A DNA stretch of 64,000 nt from the NCBI GenBank assembly GCA_039720395.1, contig CM077826.1, positions 24,198,430 through 24,262,429 of the forward strand, given 5' to 3'. Shown in pieces: positions 11,610 to 24,915 of this stretch (position 1 is its first letter; each line of letters starts with the position of its first letter). The stretch comes from Liquidambar formosana (lineage: Eukaryota; Streptophyta; Magnoliopsida; Saxifragales; Altingiaceae). The translations under genes and the position numbers were made by a program. The notes below the pieces were generated by a model. The model did no database searches and was not told the origin of the DNA. It saw only the letters and a list, made by a program, of their open reading frames with translations.

Positions 11610-14600
11610 ATCGTCATATCATCATTTATTTATTTATTTATTTATTTTGTCCAACGGACCATTTCTTCCCTTCACAATTTGAACTTTAACTTTAACTTTA
11701 AAGTAGGCAACTCTATTGCTTTTCTCTCTTTCTCTCTCTCAAATGGCGAAATCTAAAAACACATTCCAATCTACGAGGGATGGATCATCGAGCACAAACT
11801 TAGAATTGTTGGTTCTTTTTCCATTTCCTATTACTCAGTTTATTTCTGTATTTGTGATTGATGTGGTTCTTCATGTGTTTTAATTAATTCTGAAATTACT
11901 TTCTATGGCTTAGCAGAATTGTGGCCATTACGGGTTAAACCACTTATAAATTTATAACTAATAAAAAGGCATTTCATTCAGGATTGGGGAAAACACAAAA
12001 TCTTCTCTTTTTTATTTTTTATTTTATTTTTATAGTTAAGAAAAAACTCACCCAAAGAGTCATTAATCAGCAGGCTCTAGTGTATATGTTTTCAAGGTGT
12101 AACTACTAAGTAGTAAAGTGTGTTCTTGCGGGCTTTGCTCCTCCTTTCTACCCCAAAAAAAATAATAATAATAAAAAATTAAAAATTAAATTAAATTAAA
12201 TTAAATTAAATTAAATTGTGGTGTCCCTAGTGTGTATAAAAGTGTAGCACACATAGGGTGGTATGAATGCATGCGAGTGAAAGTTGTTCAAATGTATACG
12301 TGAGGATATATTTTCCTTCATTTGTTGTGAATAGTTGTGGGTGTTTGTAAATAACATGCTTTTACACTATTAATAAAATAATTAATTTTTAAGTTACGAT
12401 GCATTCTATTTAACAGTAATTTTTTATATGCCAAAGACGATTAAATGTCAAAGATGTTTTGTTTTTTGCTTTATTTATTTTTTTATTTTTTTGGGGGAGG
12501 GGGGGAAAGGTCCGAGATGATAAATCTAAACCACTTTGCATATGAAATTTATAGTCACGGCTTCACCTTTGTTTTTGCTTGTGGACGTAGACTTTGAGCC
12601 CAATTTTACTTAGTTATTTGCTTTTGTCGGTCTATTGAAATTATGTATTGCAATTAATATATTAACTTTTAAACCTTGTTGAGCTAGATTGCAATGATTT
12701 TGCATATTTGTACACACCGTTAGATTACCCAGTTTAAGAATGAGTATGTGCTACAAGATGCTTCCTACATTTTTTGTCAACTAGTGGATGATGTCAAACA
12801 CTCTCTTATGTACCATTGTGATAAATAAGAGTATGCTAACATAATCTATCCGTTGACGTTGGTTGTGGGCACCTTGATATATATTCATTCTTGAATTGTC
12901 CATTTGGACAGTTTAGGAAGGTATACTTGTCCACTATTGGGCTCATGTATATTTGATACTGTCATAGATGCTTCAGTACATGTCCTGATTGTTCTTTGAG
13001 TACGAGTTTAGATAGGAGCTATAGTTGTGCCTCCTATTTAAATTATGTACTTGGAGAACTCTAGGGAAATGCTGCCGAAATTTTTATGATCATATCTAAT
13101 ATATGTAGTTACCTTGTAGTTGATAGTGTACAATTCTGAAATGGGATATGACCGCCAAACCCTATTAATGAGAACACTCAATTACATGCATATTGTATTG
13201 TCACCAAGATATGATTTTTTTTGTTTCTACTTTATGTTTATGTGCTTTATTAACGTATGGGATTCTTTTTCCTTTTTTTCTCAAGGTTGCATTCGTACTT
13301 GGGATATCTTTTGATTGCATTTGATCGACTTTGGTTGAGTTTATGTGCTACATTTGGTAAATGTTGATTTTTTGCATCTTCTTGCTTAAGTTTTCATAAC
13401 TACAAGGATAGTTTTTGTCAACGCTATGGTTCCCAATAGGGCATTAAGGTTTTCTCATGTTATGTTTTATATTTATATTTTTCTATATTTGTTATTAATT
13501 GTTACACAATGAGGTCTTTTTACAATCATGGAATGATCAATACCCGGCTTAGACTTGTTGTGTTCATTGGAAATGTAGTAGTTTAGAGGATAGATGTTAA
13601 TGGAGACCCTCTTATATTTGGTTGTTTTTCTTTTCCTTTGCATCTTTGTCCTATGTTGTCTATATTGTGATTTATTTGAATGTTTATAATTGATCTAGTA
13701 CTTTATGATGACCTACTACAAATTGGAATAATGATTAACAGGTTTCAATTAATATAATATCAAAGTATAATCTATAATCAAAAGGATCAACATAAAAAAT
13801 TAGTGAAAGCTGTATGAACGTAAGTTTCATATTAATATTTTATTACGTATTGCCTTGTGTATCAACATTATTTGTGCCAAGAGATTTTACTGTGAATGTG
13901 TTTTCTTCAAAATTTCAGTGCTTCACAATCCTTTAGTCCAGGCACCAATTTTCTCAATTGCCTATTATGCTAAATTTAAACTATAATGTAGTGGTCATTC
14001 TTTATCATCAATCTCTATATATAATTGCTGCTATTTGGAGATTAGTTTAAAAGATAAAGATATGATTTTCGAATGGCAATCTTGAATCATAGCAAGAGTG
14101 AGGGGGTTAGGTCATGTATCTTTGATGCGTATTGGAGAAGGGAATTGAAGAGACCAAAAATAAATAAATATAGAAGGGACGTTGGCACTTGGAAGAAGGG
14201 TAGGAGAGTATTTGGGAGATATAGGGTTTGTAGGATTCTCTTATTTATTTAAAGGCATAATCATTATTGCAATTATAAAAGGGTAGTATTTCCATTAAAT
14301 TTTTTTACAAAGGTTATTTTACTTCATTTTTTTGTAATAATAATGTTATTTTAATAAATCAAAAGTTTTTCTTTTAAGAGACATTTAATAGTAGTATAGA
14401 TCATTTAGCGGAATCAATGCTGACAATGTGAATGAAGTTAGGGACGATGTGCTTGCGATACCTGTTAACGTTTTTGGTAAATGCAACTATGACACATCAA
14501 CAACAAGTTGGTGAGGCAAATGGACAAGATTCTGATTTATTTGAATGAAGGAGTTTGTGGGAGCCCTTTTGTTTGTATTTGTAACAGTTAGTGTTTGATC

Positions 14601-14802
14601 TTCTAGGTTGCTTTTCTCTTTTCTTCTTTCTTAGGGTTGGACATCTGGTCCCTTTTTGTAACCCTTTTATCTGTTTAATAAAATCTTTGTTGCTGGTCAG
14701 CAAAAATATTTCTCTAATATTTTATTGCTATTAAAATGTACACATGAATACTATGCAATCTTATTTCATTGTCATTAAAATGTATACTTCAATAAAGGTC
14801 TC
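11610..14802. other. AT-rich stretch without a clear gene
   Basis: It holds an (ATTT)n run at 11624-11647 and an (AAATT)n run at 12184-12217. At 11743 a CT-rich leader is followed by ATG GCG AAA TCT and about 40 open codons, which could be a first exon. Because an exon of an En/Spm-type gene begins at 14803, this stretch may be its 5' part or the body of a CACTA element. I see no other coding signal, inverted repeat or RNA gene. Confidence 0.4.
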
Positions 14803-14903
14803 ATGGCACCAAGGACTAAAAGGTTGGAATAATCACATGTTGCTGGGGAAAGCACTAGTATAACTGGTAAGGTCGTACTATATCTCATGTGGCTGCATGA
14901 CAT

Positions 14904-16556
14904 TGTTGGGAATCATACAAGAGGGAAAATAGAAGTGCGGAATATAAAAATTTTCCCTTTGATTCCACAGCCCATGAATCTAACTATGCATATACAAAAT
15001 CAAACCCTAGCTATGAAGAGGGTTAGAACACTTACAGAATTTTTGTCTTCTCCTTTTTGCTCCATGCTTTGATTCCGGACAGCGGTGAATGAGCAGCCCA
15101 AGTGTGCTGCCTCCAACGGTATCCACACCTAGCTAGAGCTTCAAGTCTTTTCCTTCTTTTTCCTTGTTGTTGCTAGTGAAGGAGAAGAGAGGAGAGAGAG
15201 AGAGGGAGGCTGGAAAATCTGGACAGCCCCTTAGGATTTCAACTTGTGATGATGTCACACATCATAGTGTGACTTATATAGTCCACACTAAGGGGGCCGG
15301 CCCTAGGGGGAAACCCTATTAGGGTGTGATGCAATTTCTCTAAATTGCACAATAACCCCTATAAATTATATCAAATATAAATAGGCCTCAAAGAACTATT
15401 CTTTATGCACTCATACCCTTTCTCTCATAGACTTTAAAGCTCATCTTGCATGATCAGTGTGTGACCCATTGGGTTCACATCATCAAGTAGTAGGAATAGC
15501 ACGAGGTGTGCACAATGGAACTCTTTCCATTTAGGGTCTAATTGGAACTCCTTCCAATTCCCTAATTGATTATAACTCACTTATATCAATTAGGGCTTCT
15601 ACTAACCATGAATAACACCTAGCATATGGTTCATGGTGTCGTCCTTAATGAAGTGAATATGTATCTATCAAAGAACCCTTCTGTTATAGTTTATAGGTTA
15701 CAATTGCATCCTTCCATTTACACAATGTCTCCAATTGAACTAATAGGACATGGAAGTCTGTCAAGTCCCTAGTTCAATTACTTTATACTCATTCATAAAT
15801 ATCAACTCAATAATGAACTTATGGAAACTCCTTTCCATATTCACACTGCCATGGCCATGGACTGAATGAGTTATATTATGAATGATATATGAGACATTCT
15901 CTCTCTTTTTCCTGAGAGTAATGGATTCCTTGTCGATCACTCATATGCCTTCATACATATAGCAATAGGGCCAATGAACACCTTTACAGACCCATGAATA
16001 GAATCTGCACTTAGTGTTATCAAACTTCTAAAGCTACATGCATAAGGTAACTATGGTATCTCAGGTCTAAGGATTACTTGTACCACTATAACATTGAGAA
16101 ACTGATTGACAGGCAGGTAAAAACTCCATTCAGTTTATCTCAAATCTTTGGTCACATTCAGTGTACCTATTCTATTAACAGGCACCCACCTGTTGGTTGT
16201 AGTGTCTCCACACAAATAGCTTGAGACCAGCTATCCTCCTATAGAGTCAACCTAACAAGTGCTAGTCCTATGGTTCATTACTGTCCATCATAGTGAACCT
16301 TCAACTAGGAATGATTTAGGAGTTTAGTACAGAGATATATTTACAGTCTCATAATTACAACTCTTTGTAATTCGATATTCTCAACTCTAACTCCTTGGAC
16401 ATATTATGTAAATATAAATGATGCATACAAACATAATAGAATAAGCCCTTTTATTAAATCAATAATAAATGTGACATACATAAATGAAATCAAATGATTG
16501 TTCCTTTATCCCTAAACAATCATCTCTATGATTGGCTCTAGGGCATAACTCTAACA
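14904..16556 (-). mobile_element. 3' LTR of copia-1
   Basis: It begins TGTTGGGAATCA and ends CTCTAACA as read on the plus strand. The copies at 23261, 52452, 60484 and (inverted) 42099 belong to the same family. The PPT lies immediately beyond 16556. Confidence 0.95.
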
Positions 16557-16558
16557 AT

Positions 16559-16567
16559 CTCCCACTT
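16559..16567 (-). other. Polypurine tract of copia-1
   Basis: The minus strand reads AAGTGGGAG two bases before the 3' LTR, the usual primer site for plus-strand DNA synthesis. The same tract stands next to the 3' LTR of copia-2. Confidence 0.75.
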
Positions 16568-16570
16568 GCA

Positions 16571-19500
16571 CTATAGCCAATCCACAATGTATCTAATACC
16601 TATTTCCTGTCTGTGGTGATCCAACTGCTCTTGGGTCATAGCTTTAGTGAAGAGATCTGCTACATTTTCTGTTGTGTGAATCTTCTGTATGCTAATATCA
16701 CCTCTTCCAATGATCTCTCTAATCACATGGAATCGACGCTCAATGTGTTTGGACTTTTGATGAGACCGTGGTTCCTTAGCTTGAGCAATAGCCCCGTTGT
16801 TGTCATAAAACAATGGCAAGGGCTTCTCAATGGCAGGAACTACTCCCAGTTCAGTAATGAACTTCTTTATCCAAACAGCTTCCTTTGCAGCCTCTGATGC
16901 AGCAATGTACTCAGCCTCTGTAGTGGAGTCCGCTGTAACATCCTGTTTACAGCTCCTCCAACTTACAGCTCCACCATTCAAGGTGAAAACATACCCCAAT
17001 GTTGATTTCCTATCATCATCGTCAGATTGAAAATCTGAATCCATATAACCAACCATTTCTAAATTTCTTCCTCCATAGACAAGGAAAAGTTCCTTAGTTC
17101 TTCTTAAGTACTTAAGGACAGCCTTGACTGCTTCCCAATGTTTCACACCTGGGTCTGCCTGATATCTGCTTGTAACACTTACACCAAAAGCGATATCTGG
17201 TCTTGTACATAACATGGCATACATTAGACTCCCTACTGCAGAAGCATAGGGAATCGTCCTCATGTACGCAATCTCCTCTGGAGTTTTAGGTGCCATGTTT
17301 TTCGACAACTTGATTCCATGCCTAACAGGAATTAGACCTCTTTTGGAATCTTCTAAATTGAACCTTTTCAATATTTTGTCTATGTACAATGATTGGGAGA
17401 GACCTAGCATCCTTTTAGATCTATCTCTATAGACCTTTATTCCCAGAATATAGGATGCTTCTCCCAAATCTTTCATGGAGAAATTCTGTGAAAGCCACTC
17501 TTTCACTTTTGATAACGTTTCTACTTTATTCCCGATAAGTAGAATGTCATCAACATATAGGACCAGGAAGGTAATCGCACTCCCACTAACTTTCTTGTAC
17601 ACACATGGTTCATCCATATTTTGTAGGAAACCAAACGATTTGATTGCCTCATCGAATCGGATGTTCCAGCTTCTAGAAGCTTGTTTAAGTCCATAAATGG
17701 ACCGCTGTAGCTTGCACACTTTGTGGTCCTCACCACTGGATGTAAAACCCTCAGGTTGCTGCATATAAAGGTCTTCCTCAATGTTTCCATTAAGGAAAGC
17801 AGTCTTTACATCCATTTGCCATATCTCATAATCGTAGTGCGCAGCTATAGCTAACAAGATCCTAATGTACTTAAGCATAGCCACTGGCGAGAAGGTTTCC
17901 TCATAGTCAATACCATGCCTTTGTCGGTAACCTTTTGCCACTAGCCTAGCCTTGTAGGTCTCTACCTTTCCATCTGAGCCTATCTTCCTTTTGAAGATCC
18001 ATTTGCAGCCAATAGGTACTATACCTTCTGGTGGATCAACTAAAGTCCAGACTTTGTTGGAATACATCGAGTCCATTTCAGATTTCATAGCTTCCAGCCA
18101 TTTGTTCGAATCAATATCCGAAATCGCCTGTCCATAAGTAGTAGGGTCATCTGGGTGTTCTCTATCACCAAGGAACAATTCCTCTGCATTATGGTTGAGA
18201 AATCCATATCTCTCAGGTGCAACAGATACCCTACTCGATCTACGGAGAGGTTGTGGTACATTAGTGGGTTCTGTCTCATCAGGGACAGGGGTGGGATCAC
18301 TGTCGGTTTGTGTCTCATCAGACAATTCTTTGAGTTCTATTTTCCTGTTATTGCCTCCTTCTTGAATAAACTCTTTTTCAAGAAAGACTGCAAACTTACT
18401 AACAAACACCTTTTGTTCATTAGGATAATAGAAATAATATCCTAAACTCTCTTTAGGATATCCCACAAACCTACATTTAATTGATCTTGATTCTAACTTG
18501 GTTGCATCATGTGTCTTTACATATGCAGTGCAACCCCATACCTTAATATGTTTAAGGCTTGGTGCTCTCCCTTTCCATATCTCATACGGTGTCTTAGGGA
18601 CAGATTTGGTTGGGACTCTGTTCAACAGGTACGCGGCAGTTTCCAGGGCATGTCCCCAGAAGGACAATGGTAAATCAGTGTAACTCATCATGGACCTAAC
18701 CATATCCAATAAGGTTCTATTCCTCCTTTCTGACACACCATTAAGCTGTGGTGTTCCAGGAGGTGTCCATTGAGATAGAATGCCCGCTTGAACAAGATGA
18801 TCTAAAAACTCACCAGTTAAATATTCTCCTCCTCGATCCTATCGAAGAGCTTTAATACTTTTACCAGTTTGTTTCTCTACTTCATATCTGAATTCTTTGA
18901 ACTTTTCAATTGCTTCAGATTTGTACTTCATTAAGTACACATACCCATACCTAGAATGATCATCGGTAAAGGTTATAAAGTAAGAGAAACCTCCACGAGT
19001 ATGTATGCTCATAGGACCACATACATCACTATGTATTAATCCTAATATGTCTGCCGCTCTCTCACCGTGACCGGTGAAAGGTGACTTGGTCATTTTACCT
19101 AGTAAACAAGATTCACAAGTTGGAAAGGGCATAGAAACCAATGGACCCAATTGTCCATCCTTACACATCTTGTTAATCCTATTCTCACTGATATGACCTA
19201 GTCTCAAGTGCCAGTCATATGCGGAGTTTTCTTCATCTCTTGTTCTTTTGGGTTTGTCTGCATTCAATTTAGAACTATCATGCTCTATGCAATTAACATT
19301 TGCAATAAAGTTTAGAAAATAAAGGCCATTCACATAAACTCCAGAAGTAATGAACTCTTCATTTTTAAATAAAGAACATTTATTCTCCTCAAAAACAAAC
19401 CTAAATCCTTGTTTAGATAATACTGAAATAGAAATAATGTTTCTTATAACTTCTGGAATATAAAGACAGCCTGATAATTCTAAACTACTCCCACTAGGCA

Positions 19501-20230
19501 AAGTCAAGCAGCAAGTCCCCACGGCTAATGCAGCAACGTTTGCTCCATTTCCCACTCGTAGGGTTACTTCTCCTTTACTCAGCCTTCTGCTTCCCACTAG
19601 GTCCTGCATGGAATTACAAATATGAGAACTCGCACCAGAATCTAGTACCCAAGTGGAAGCAGAGCTAACACTCATGTTAGTCTCAAGTATAAGAGCATAA
19701 TCCATACCTTCCGAAGGTTGGTTCTTCAGAGTATCTAGATACTCTTGGCAGTTACGTTTCCAATGCCCATTTTTGCCGCAGTAAAAACAGATCCCTTTAC
19801 CTTTCCTCTTCCTTTGGGTACTCTTACCCTTTCTTATTCCCTTGCCTTTAGGCTTGAGTATAGAATTGGAAGCAGGAACTTCAACCCATTCATCACATTC
19901 AAGCAAGAACTCTTTGCCATACAACTCTTGTATGTGGATAAATATCTCGGGTGCACTTCCCATGGACTCGTATTGCTTCTTAAGCTCAGGACTTAGAGAC
20001 ACCATCATATAGCATCTCGTCATAAGATCATCATCCATGCGCTTCTGATAAGCGTCTTTCTCTTGCCGAGTTGCAGCCTCAGTAGGAGCATTGGGAAGTG
20101 AACTTTGAAGTGCATAGGTAATATTTTCAGAATTCAAAACGATTTTTAAATTCCTTAACCAATCAAGATAATTAGGTCCAGTTAAACGGTTGGTTTCCAA
20201 AATGTTGGATAACGGGTTGCGGTGAGCCAT
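16571..20230 (-). CDS. Copia Gag-Pol polyprotein with one internal stop
   Basis: One frame of 1220 codons runs from ATG 20230 to 16571, broken only by a TAG at 18839-18841. In order: Gag ([19 protein letters not shown]), zinc knuckle [14 protein letters not shown] (CX2CX4HX4C), protease [11 protein letters not shown], integrase HHCC (HLRLGH...CESCLLGK), integrase core with SDVCGP and [13 protein letters not shown] with WIFKRK, KTAFLNG and YVDD ([10 protein letters not shown]), and RNase H with [15 protein letters not shown] and DNNGAI. The TAG falls on the residue before the catalytic Asp of DRGGEY. Between ELYGK and the Lys-rich knuckle region roughly 90-100 residues usual in this Gag type are missing. 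The product would form the particle, cut itself, copy the RNA and insert the cDNA. Confidence 0.92.
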
Positions 20231-23200
20231 TACGGTGATCTACATACAGAAAATTAAACAGAAAATCAGATTTCATTTTTAATCCATAATGATCGGGTCT
20301 TTAATCATATGGTACCTCCCACTATTTTATCAAATTCCATACACCCTCTAATGGAATTCGGGAATCTCATTCCTAATGGGGATTGGGGTCCCACTGTGAC
20401 CTAGAAACCTCACATGTTAGTTTCTTGACTTCTAACCCACAGTAAGAAGACAACTCTTTGTCTATTGCTTCATAAGCAAATTCCAATCGTTTTGCCTCTA
20501 GGGTACATACTCCTCACATGTTAGTTTCTTGGAATACTTCCCTAGTTAAGTTAAGCCCATCATTCACACAGGTATGTTTCACCAAATATATACCTCACAT
20601 GTTAGTTTCTTGGTATATACCAGCTTAGGCACCCCATGATATCTACATATGTGATAGTTTCAAGTAATGTCTTTAATATGGGTAGCTCCTACATGTCTGC
20701 AGCCAGGTACCCACATTAAGGGACGTTAGATGATCCTATAATGATGGAAGGCAATGAAGAATCCATTCCCTAATGTATTCTCCATTTCCAACTTAATATT
20801 AAAATAGAGGGGTTTTTAAGGGTCTCATCAAATTAACATACATCTCATGCATATAAATAAAAAATTGAACAGCATAAAATAATAATAATCCACTTATCGA
20901 TATTAGTCCCTAAGAAGAGACATATAACGATCTATGGATTTGGAGCTATCACTATTAATCTCATTAAAAGCTCCCACTATGATGATTATGGTCTTTGAGA
21001 GAATTCAATCCAAGCCAATAGATTGAATCCAAGGTCTAAGGTGGGTGTAGGTGATCGTAAAATAACACATTCGAAACATGCATGCTGTCTTGAAACACTT
21101 CTCTAAGCTTTCAAGTCCTTCAATCTGCTCCCTTGGCTTGATGGTCTCCACCATTGGCTTGTTGGGCTCTATCATGCTCCTTTGGGTCCACCATGCTCCT
21201 TAGTGCGCTCTCGATTACATAACATTTACATAATTTAAAGAAAGGGATACATAAGGGGAATGTGGGGTACATAAGAGAATGATAGAGAGAGAGAGGGAGA
21301 AGGAAGGTGGCATGCAAGCCCCAAATAAATTACATCACCTTAATAAAATTACAACTCTTGTAAATAATAACATCCCATTCATAAGACGGCCAATCACAAT
21401 TGGTTTAAAGGGTATAGTCCATAATCATCATCCAAACACATACATACAATCTCATTGCATAATGTAAAGAAAAACTGTAAGCATTAAAACATATGGGCAT
21501 TATGGTAATTCTCTTGAATGATTTACATTAATCTCATTAATGCATCCTAATCTTATTAGGTATTAACAAAAATATCCAGAATTAAATAAAGTCTTAACAT
21601 TTAAGACATTTTAGTTTCAATTAATCAAATTAATTTAAACATATAAAGTTTCCTAAAATAACTCTAATATCCAATATTAGGGTTTCCTTAATTAAACAAA
21701 TCAATTTCATTTAATTAAGAATTTTCAGATTTTAATTTAATCCCCAATTGTATTTTAAACCATTTAAAACATTATAAAATTAATCAATATTAATTAAATA
21801 ATTAACATGGGAATTAAATAAAATCATTTAAATGATGAATTAGTGTATTAGGGTTTCCTAAAACCCTAAACCCTAAACGCATAACCCTAAACCCTAAATG
21901 CAAGCCCTAATCATTAAATTCCTTATGATTGGTCATTTAATGTCCAATCATTAAAATCCTAGGTTCATATGGTATTTAATAAAAGGGATTAGGGTTTAAT
22001 TAATGCCAAATAGGGTATTAATTACCCTTAATTAATTACACTAATTAGGGTTTCCAAAACCCTAACCCTAGACATCATTTATGGTATTAATTATGCCCTA
22101 ACAATTAATAACCATGATTGGTCATTTAATGACCAATCATTAACTCTTAATAAAGGTAATTAATATTCCAATTAGGGTTTTAATTAATGCCATAATGAAA
22201 TTAGGGTTTCATCATTAACTCAAAATTAGGGTTTCATCCTTAACTCTATGCAGCCGTCACTACCAAGACGGCTGCCTGAGCTTGGCTAGGCTGCCATGGC
22301 CACCAACGACTGTGGGAGGCCATGGGCAGCCATGGGAGAACATCCTAGGGGTGTGGGACAAGCCTCTGGACACGTGAGGAGTGGTGGAAGTGGCTGCCAT
22401 CATCAAAAACAATCAGGGTTTCCAAAACCCATTGCTGGAGCCATTGTTGCAGACCTTGAAGGTCACAATAGCTTCTAAAACCTTATCAATTCGACTCCTC
22501 CATTGAAACCAGCTTTTGTATCATGTCCCTACATGAAATACTAAGCTTCTAGAAGAGGTTTGGATGATCGAATCATCACCAATTGTTCTAAACAATTAAA
22601 ACAACAGTATGCTGCCCAGAATTTGACAGCATACTGTCCATGGTCAGAAATTGATTTAAAACCCAGCAAGATGAATGAATTAGGCTACCAAACGAATTTT
22701 CCCATTATCCTACATGTCTTAGGAAACTAATGCAATTGGTTTCATGCAATTTGGAGTTCCCTAACTCAAGTTCTAATCAAAACTCCATTGATGACTTTTC
22801 TGCAGAGAAAATCTGCTATGCTGTTCATGAAAAATTTTCAAACTTTTTGAATCTTTTTCCATCAAAACCTTTTTGAAACTTAAAGAAAATCATATATACA
22901 TGATATATAATGATCCTACAATGGATTTGCATCAAAAATACAGAAGCTTTGATTTAATTTAATTGCAAGAACCTCTGGGTTCTAAAACCCAGATTCGACC
23001 CTCTTCAGAAAACCCAGTTTTCCTTTTTCTTCTTCTTCCAATTCAAACCCTATACAACCTTTGCATCAATGGTTACCCTTAACCATGATTTAGAAGAGGA
23101 GTAGAAGAAGAATAGACCTAGGGTTCCAAACCCTAGGTTCGGCCAGAGAGAAGAACAATTCTGCAGTAAAAATTCTCCAGATTTTTGAATCATTCAACTA

Positions 23201-23247
23201 CACCATAAATTCCAGCCCATATGTATTTTGTATTATGCATAGCCATG
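20231..23247 (-). other. Long untranslated leader of copia-1
   Basis: About 3 kb between the PBS and the gag ATG with no convincing coding frame. It carries three copies of a word CCTCACATGTTAGTTTCTTG (about 20407, 20513 and 20590), a cluster of telomere-like CCCTAAA and TAGGGTTT words (about 21845-22240) and AT-rich blocks. The copia-2 leader (57011-60470) is closely similar over nearly its whole length, which shows it was copied with the family and is a constituent part of the element. Confidence 0.75.
21845..21905. repeat. Short run of plant telomere-type repeats
   Basis: CCTAAACCCTAAACGCAT-like units, two pairs of CCCTAAACCCTAAA separated by a short spacer. The same block is at about 58685-58745. 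Scattered TAGGGTTT words continue to about 22240. In plant promoters this word is known as the telo-box. Confidence 0.7.
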
Positions 23248-23259
23248 GCTCTGATACCA
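23248..23259 (-). other. Primer-binding site of copia-1 (initiator tRNA-Met)
   Basis: The minus strand reads TGGTATCAGAGC, the classical plant retrotransposon site complementary to the 3' end of initiator tRNA-Met, one base from the 5' LTR. Confidence 0.92.
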
Positions 23260-23260
23260 C

Positions 23261-24915
23261 TGTTGGGAATCATACAAGAGGGAAAAATAGAAGTGCGGAA
23301 TATAAAAATTTTCCCTTTGATTCCACAGCCCATGAATCTAACTATGCATATACAAAATCAAACCCTAGCTATGAAGAGGGTTAGAACACTTACAGAATTT
23401 TTGTCTTCTCCTTTTTGCTCCAAGCTTTGATTCCGGACAGCGGTGAATGAGCAGCCCAAGTGTGCTGCCTCCAACGGTATCCACACCTAGCTAGAGCTTC
23501 AAGTCTTTTCTTTCTTTTTCCTTGTTGTTGCTAGTGAAGGAGAAGAGAGGAGAGAGAGAGAGGGAGGCTGGAAAATCTGGACAGCCCCTTAGGATTTCAA
23601 CTTGTGATGATGTCACACATCATAGTGTGACTTATATAGTCCACACTAAGGGGGCCGGCCCTAGGGGGAAACCCTATTAGGGTGTGATGCAATTTCTCTA
23701 AATTGCACAATAACCCCTATAAATTATATCAAATATAAATAGGCCTCAAAGAACTATTCTTTATGCACTCATACCCTTTCTCTCATAGACTTTAAAGCTC
23801 ATCTTGCATGATCAGTGTGTGACCCATTGGGTTCACATCATCAAGTAGTAGGAATAGCACGAGGTGTGCACAATGGAACTCTTTCCATTTAGGGTCTAAT
23901 TGGAACTCCTTCCAATTCCCTAATTGATTATAACTCACTTATATCAATTAGGGCTTCTACTAACCATGAATAACACCTAGCATATGGTTCATGGTGTCGT
24001 CCTTAATGAAGTGAATATGTATCTATCAAAGAACCCTTCTGTTATAGTTTATAGGTTACAATTGCATCCTTCCATTTACACAATGTCTCCAATTGAACTA
24101 ATAGGACATGGAAGTCTGTCAAGTCCCTAGTTCAATTACTTTATACTCATTCATAAATATCAACTCAATAATGAACTTATGGAAACTCCTTTCCATATTC
24201 ACACTGCCATGGCCATGGACTGAATGAGTTATATTATGAATGATATATGAGACATTCTCTCTCTTTTTCCTGAGAGTAATGGATTCCTTGTCGATCACTC
24301 ATATGCCTTCATACATATAGCAATAGGGCCAATGAACACCTTTACAGACCCATGAATAGAATCTGCACTTAGTGTTATCAAACTTCTAAAGCTACATGCA
24401 TAAGGTAACTATGGTGTCTCAGGTCTAAGGATTACTTGTACCACTATAACATTGAGAAACTGATTGACAGGCAGGTAAAAACTCCATTCAGTTTATCTCA
24501 AATCTTTGGTCACATTCAGTGTACCTATTCTATTAACAGGCACCCACCTGTTGGTTGTAGTGTCTCCACACAAATAGCTTGAGACCAGCTATCCTCCTAT
24601 AGAGTCAACCTAACAAGTGCTAGTCCTATGGTTCATTACTGTCCATCATAGTGAACCTTCAACTAGGAATGATTTAGGAGTTTAGTACAGAGATATATTT
24701 ACAGTCTCATAATTACAACTCTTTGTAATTCGATATTCTCAACTCTAACTCCTTGGACATATTATGTAAATATAAATGATGCATACAAACATAATAGAAT
24801 AAGCCCTTTTATTAAATCAATAATAAATGTGACATACATAAATGAAATCAAATGATTGTTCCTTTATCCCTAAACAATCATCTCTATGATTGGCTCATAG
24901 GGCATAACTCTAACA
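23261..24915 (-). mobile_element. 5' LTR of copia-1
   Basis: Almost identical to 14904-16556. Visible differences include GTGTCTCAGG against GTATCTCAGG and GCTCATAGGG against GCTCTAGGG. It carries the promoter for minus-strand transcription. Confidence 0.95.

Larger units (their letters stand above)
14904..24915 (-). mobile_element. Complete Ty1/copia retrotransposon, 10.0 kb (copia-1)
   Basis: Two LTRs (14904-16556 and 23261-24915) bound an internal region with PPT, gag-pol and PBS, all in minus orientation. The target duplication GACAT is perfect (14899-14903 and 24916-24920). The LTRs differ at only about five positions that I could find, so the insertion is recent. The element has a 3-kb untranslated leader between PBS and gag. 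It lies in an intron of the En/Spm-like gene. A TAG in the polyprotein and a shortened Gag make autonomy doubtful. Confidence 0.95.

Noticed and set aside
11743..11880. Possible first exon (MAKSKNTFQST...)
   Set aside because: ATG after a CT-rich leader is suggestive, but there is no clear donor, no homology that I recognise and no link to the exon at 14803, so it is not listed as a gene.
14887..15072. Open frame in the copia LTR, repeated at 23221-23430
   Set aside because: It runs from flanking or leader sequence into the LTR, opposite to the element's transcription. Its repetition follows from the LTR being duplicated.
16613..18683. Several plus-strand frames of 60-96 codons
   Set aside because: All lie opposite the copia polyprotein and have no motifs of their own.
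21845..21905. True or interstitial telomere
   Set aside because: Only two pairs of units, inside a retrotransposon leader and repeated in copia-2, so it is part of the element and not a chromosome end or fusion point.
22296..22478. Open frame of 60 codons in the copia-1 leader, also open at 59129-59311 in copia-2
   Set aside because: It is on the strand opposite to the element and its few differences between copies mostly change the amino acid, so conservation is explained by the close similarity of the leaders. No domain was recognised.
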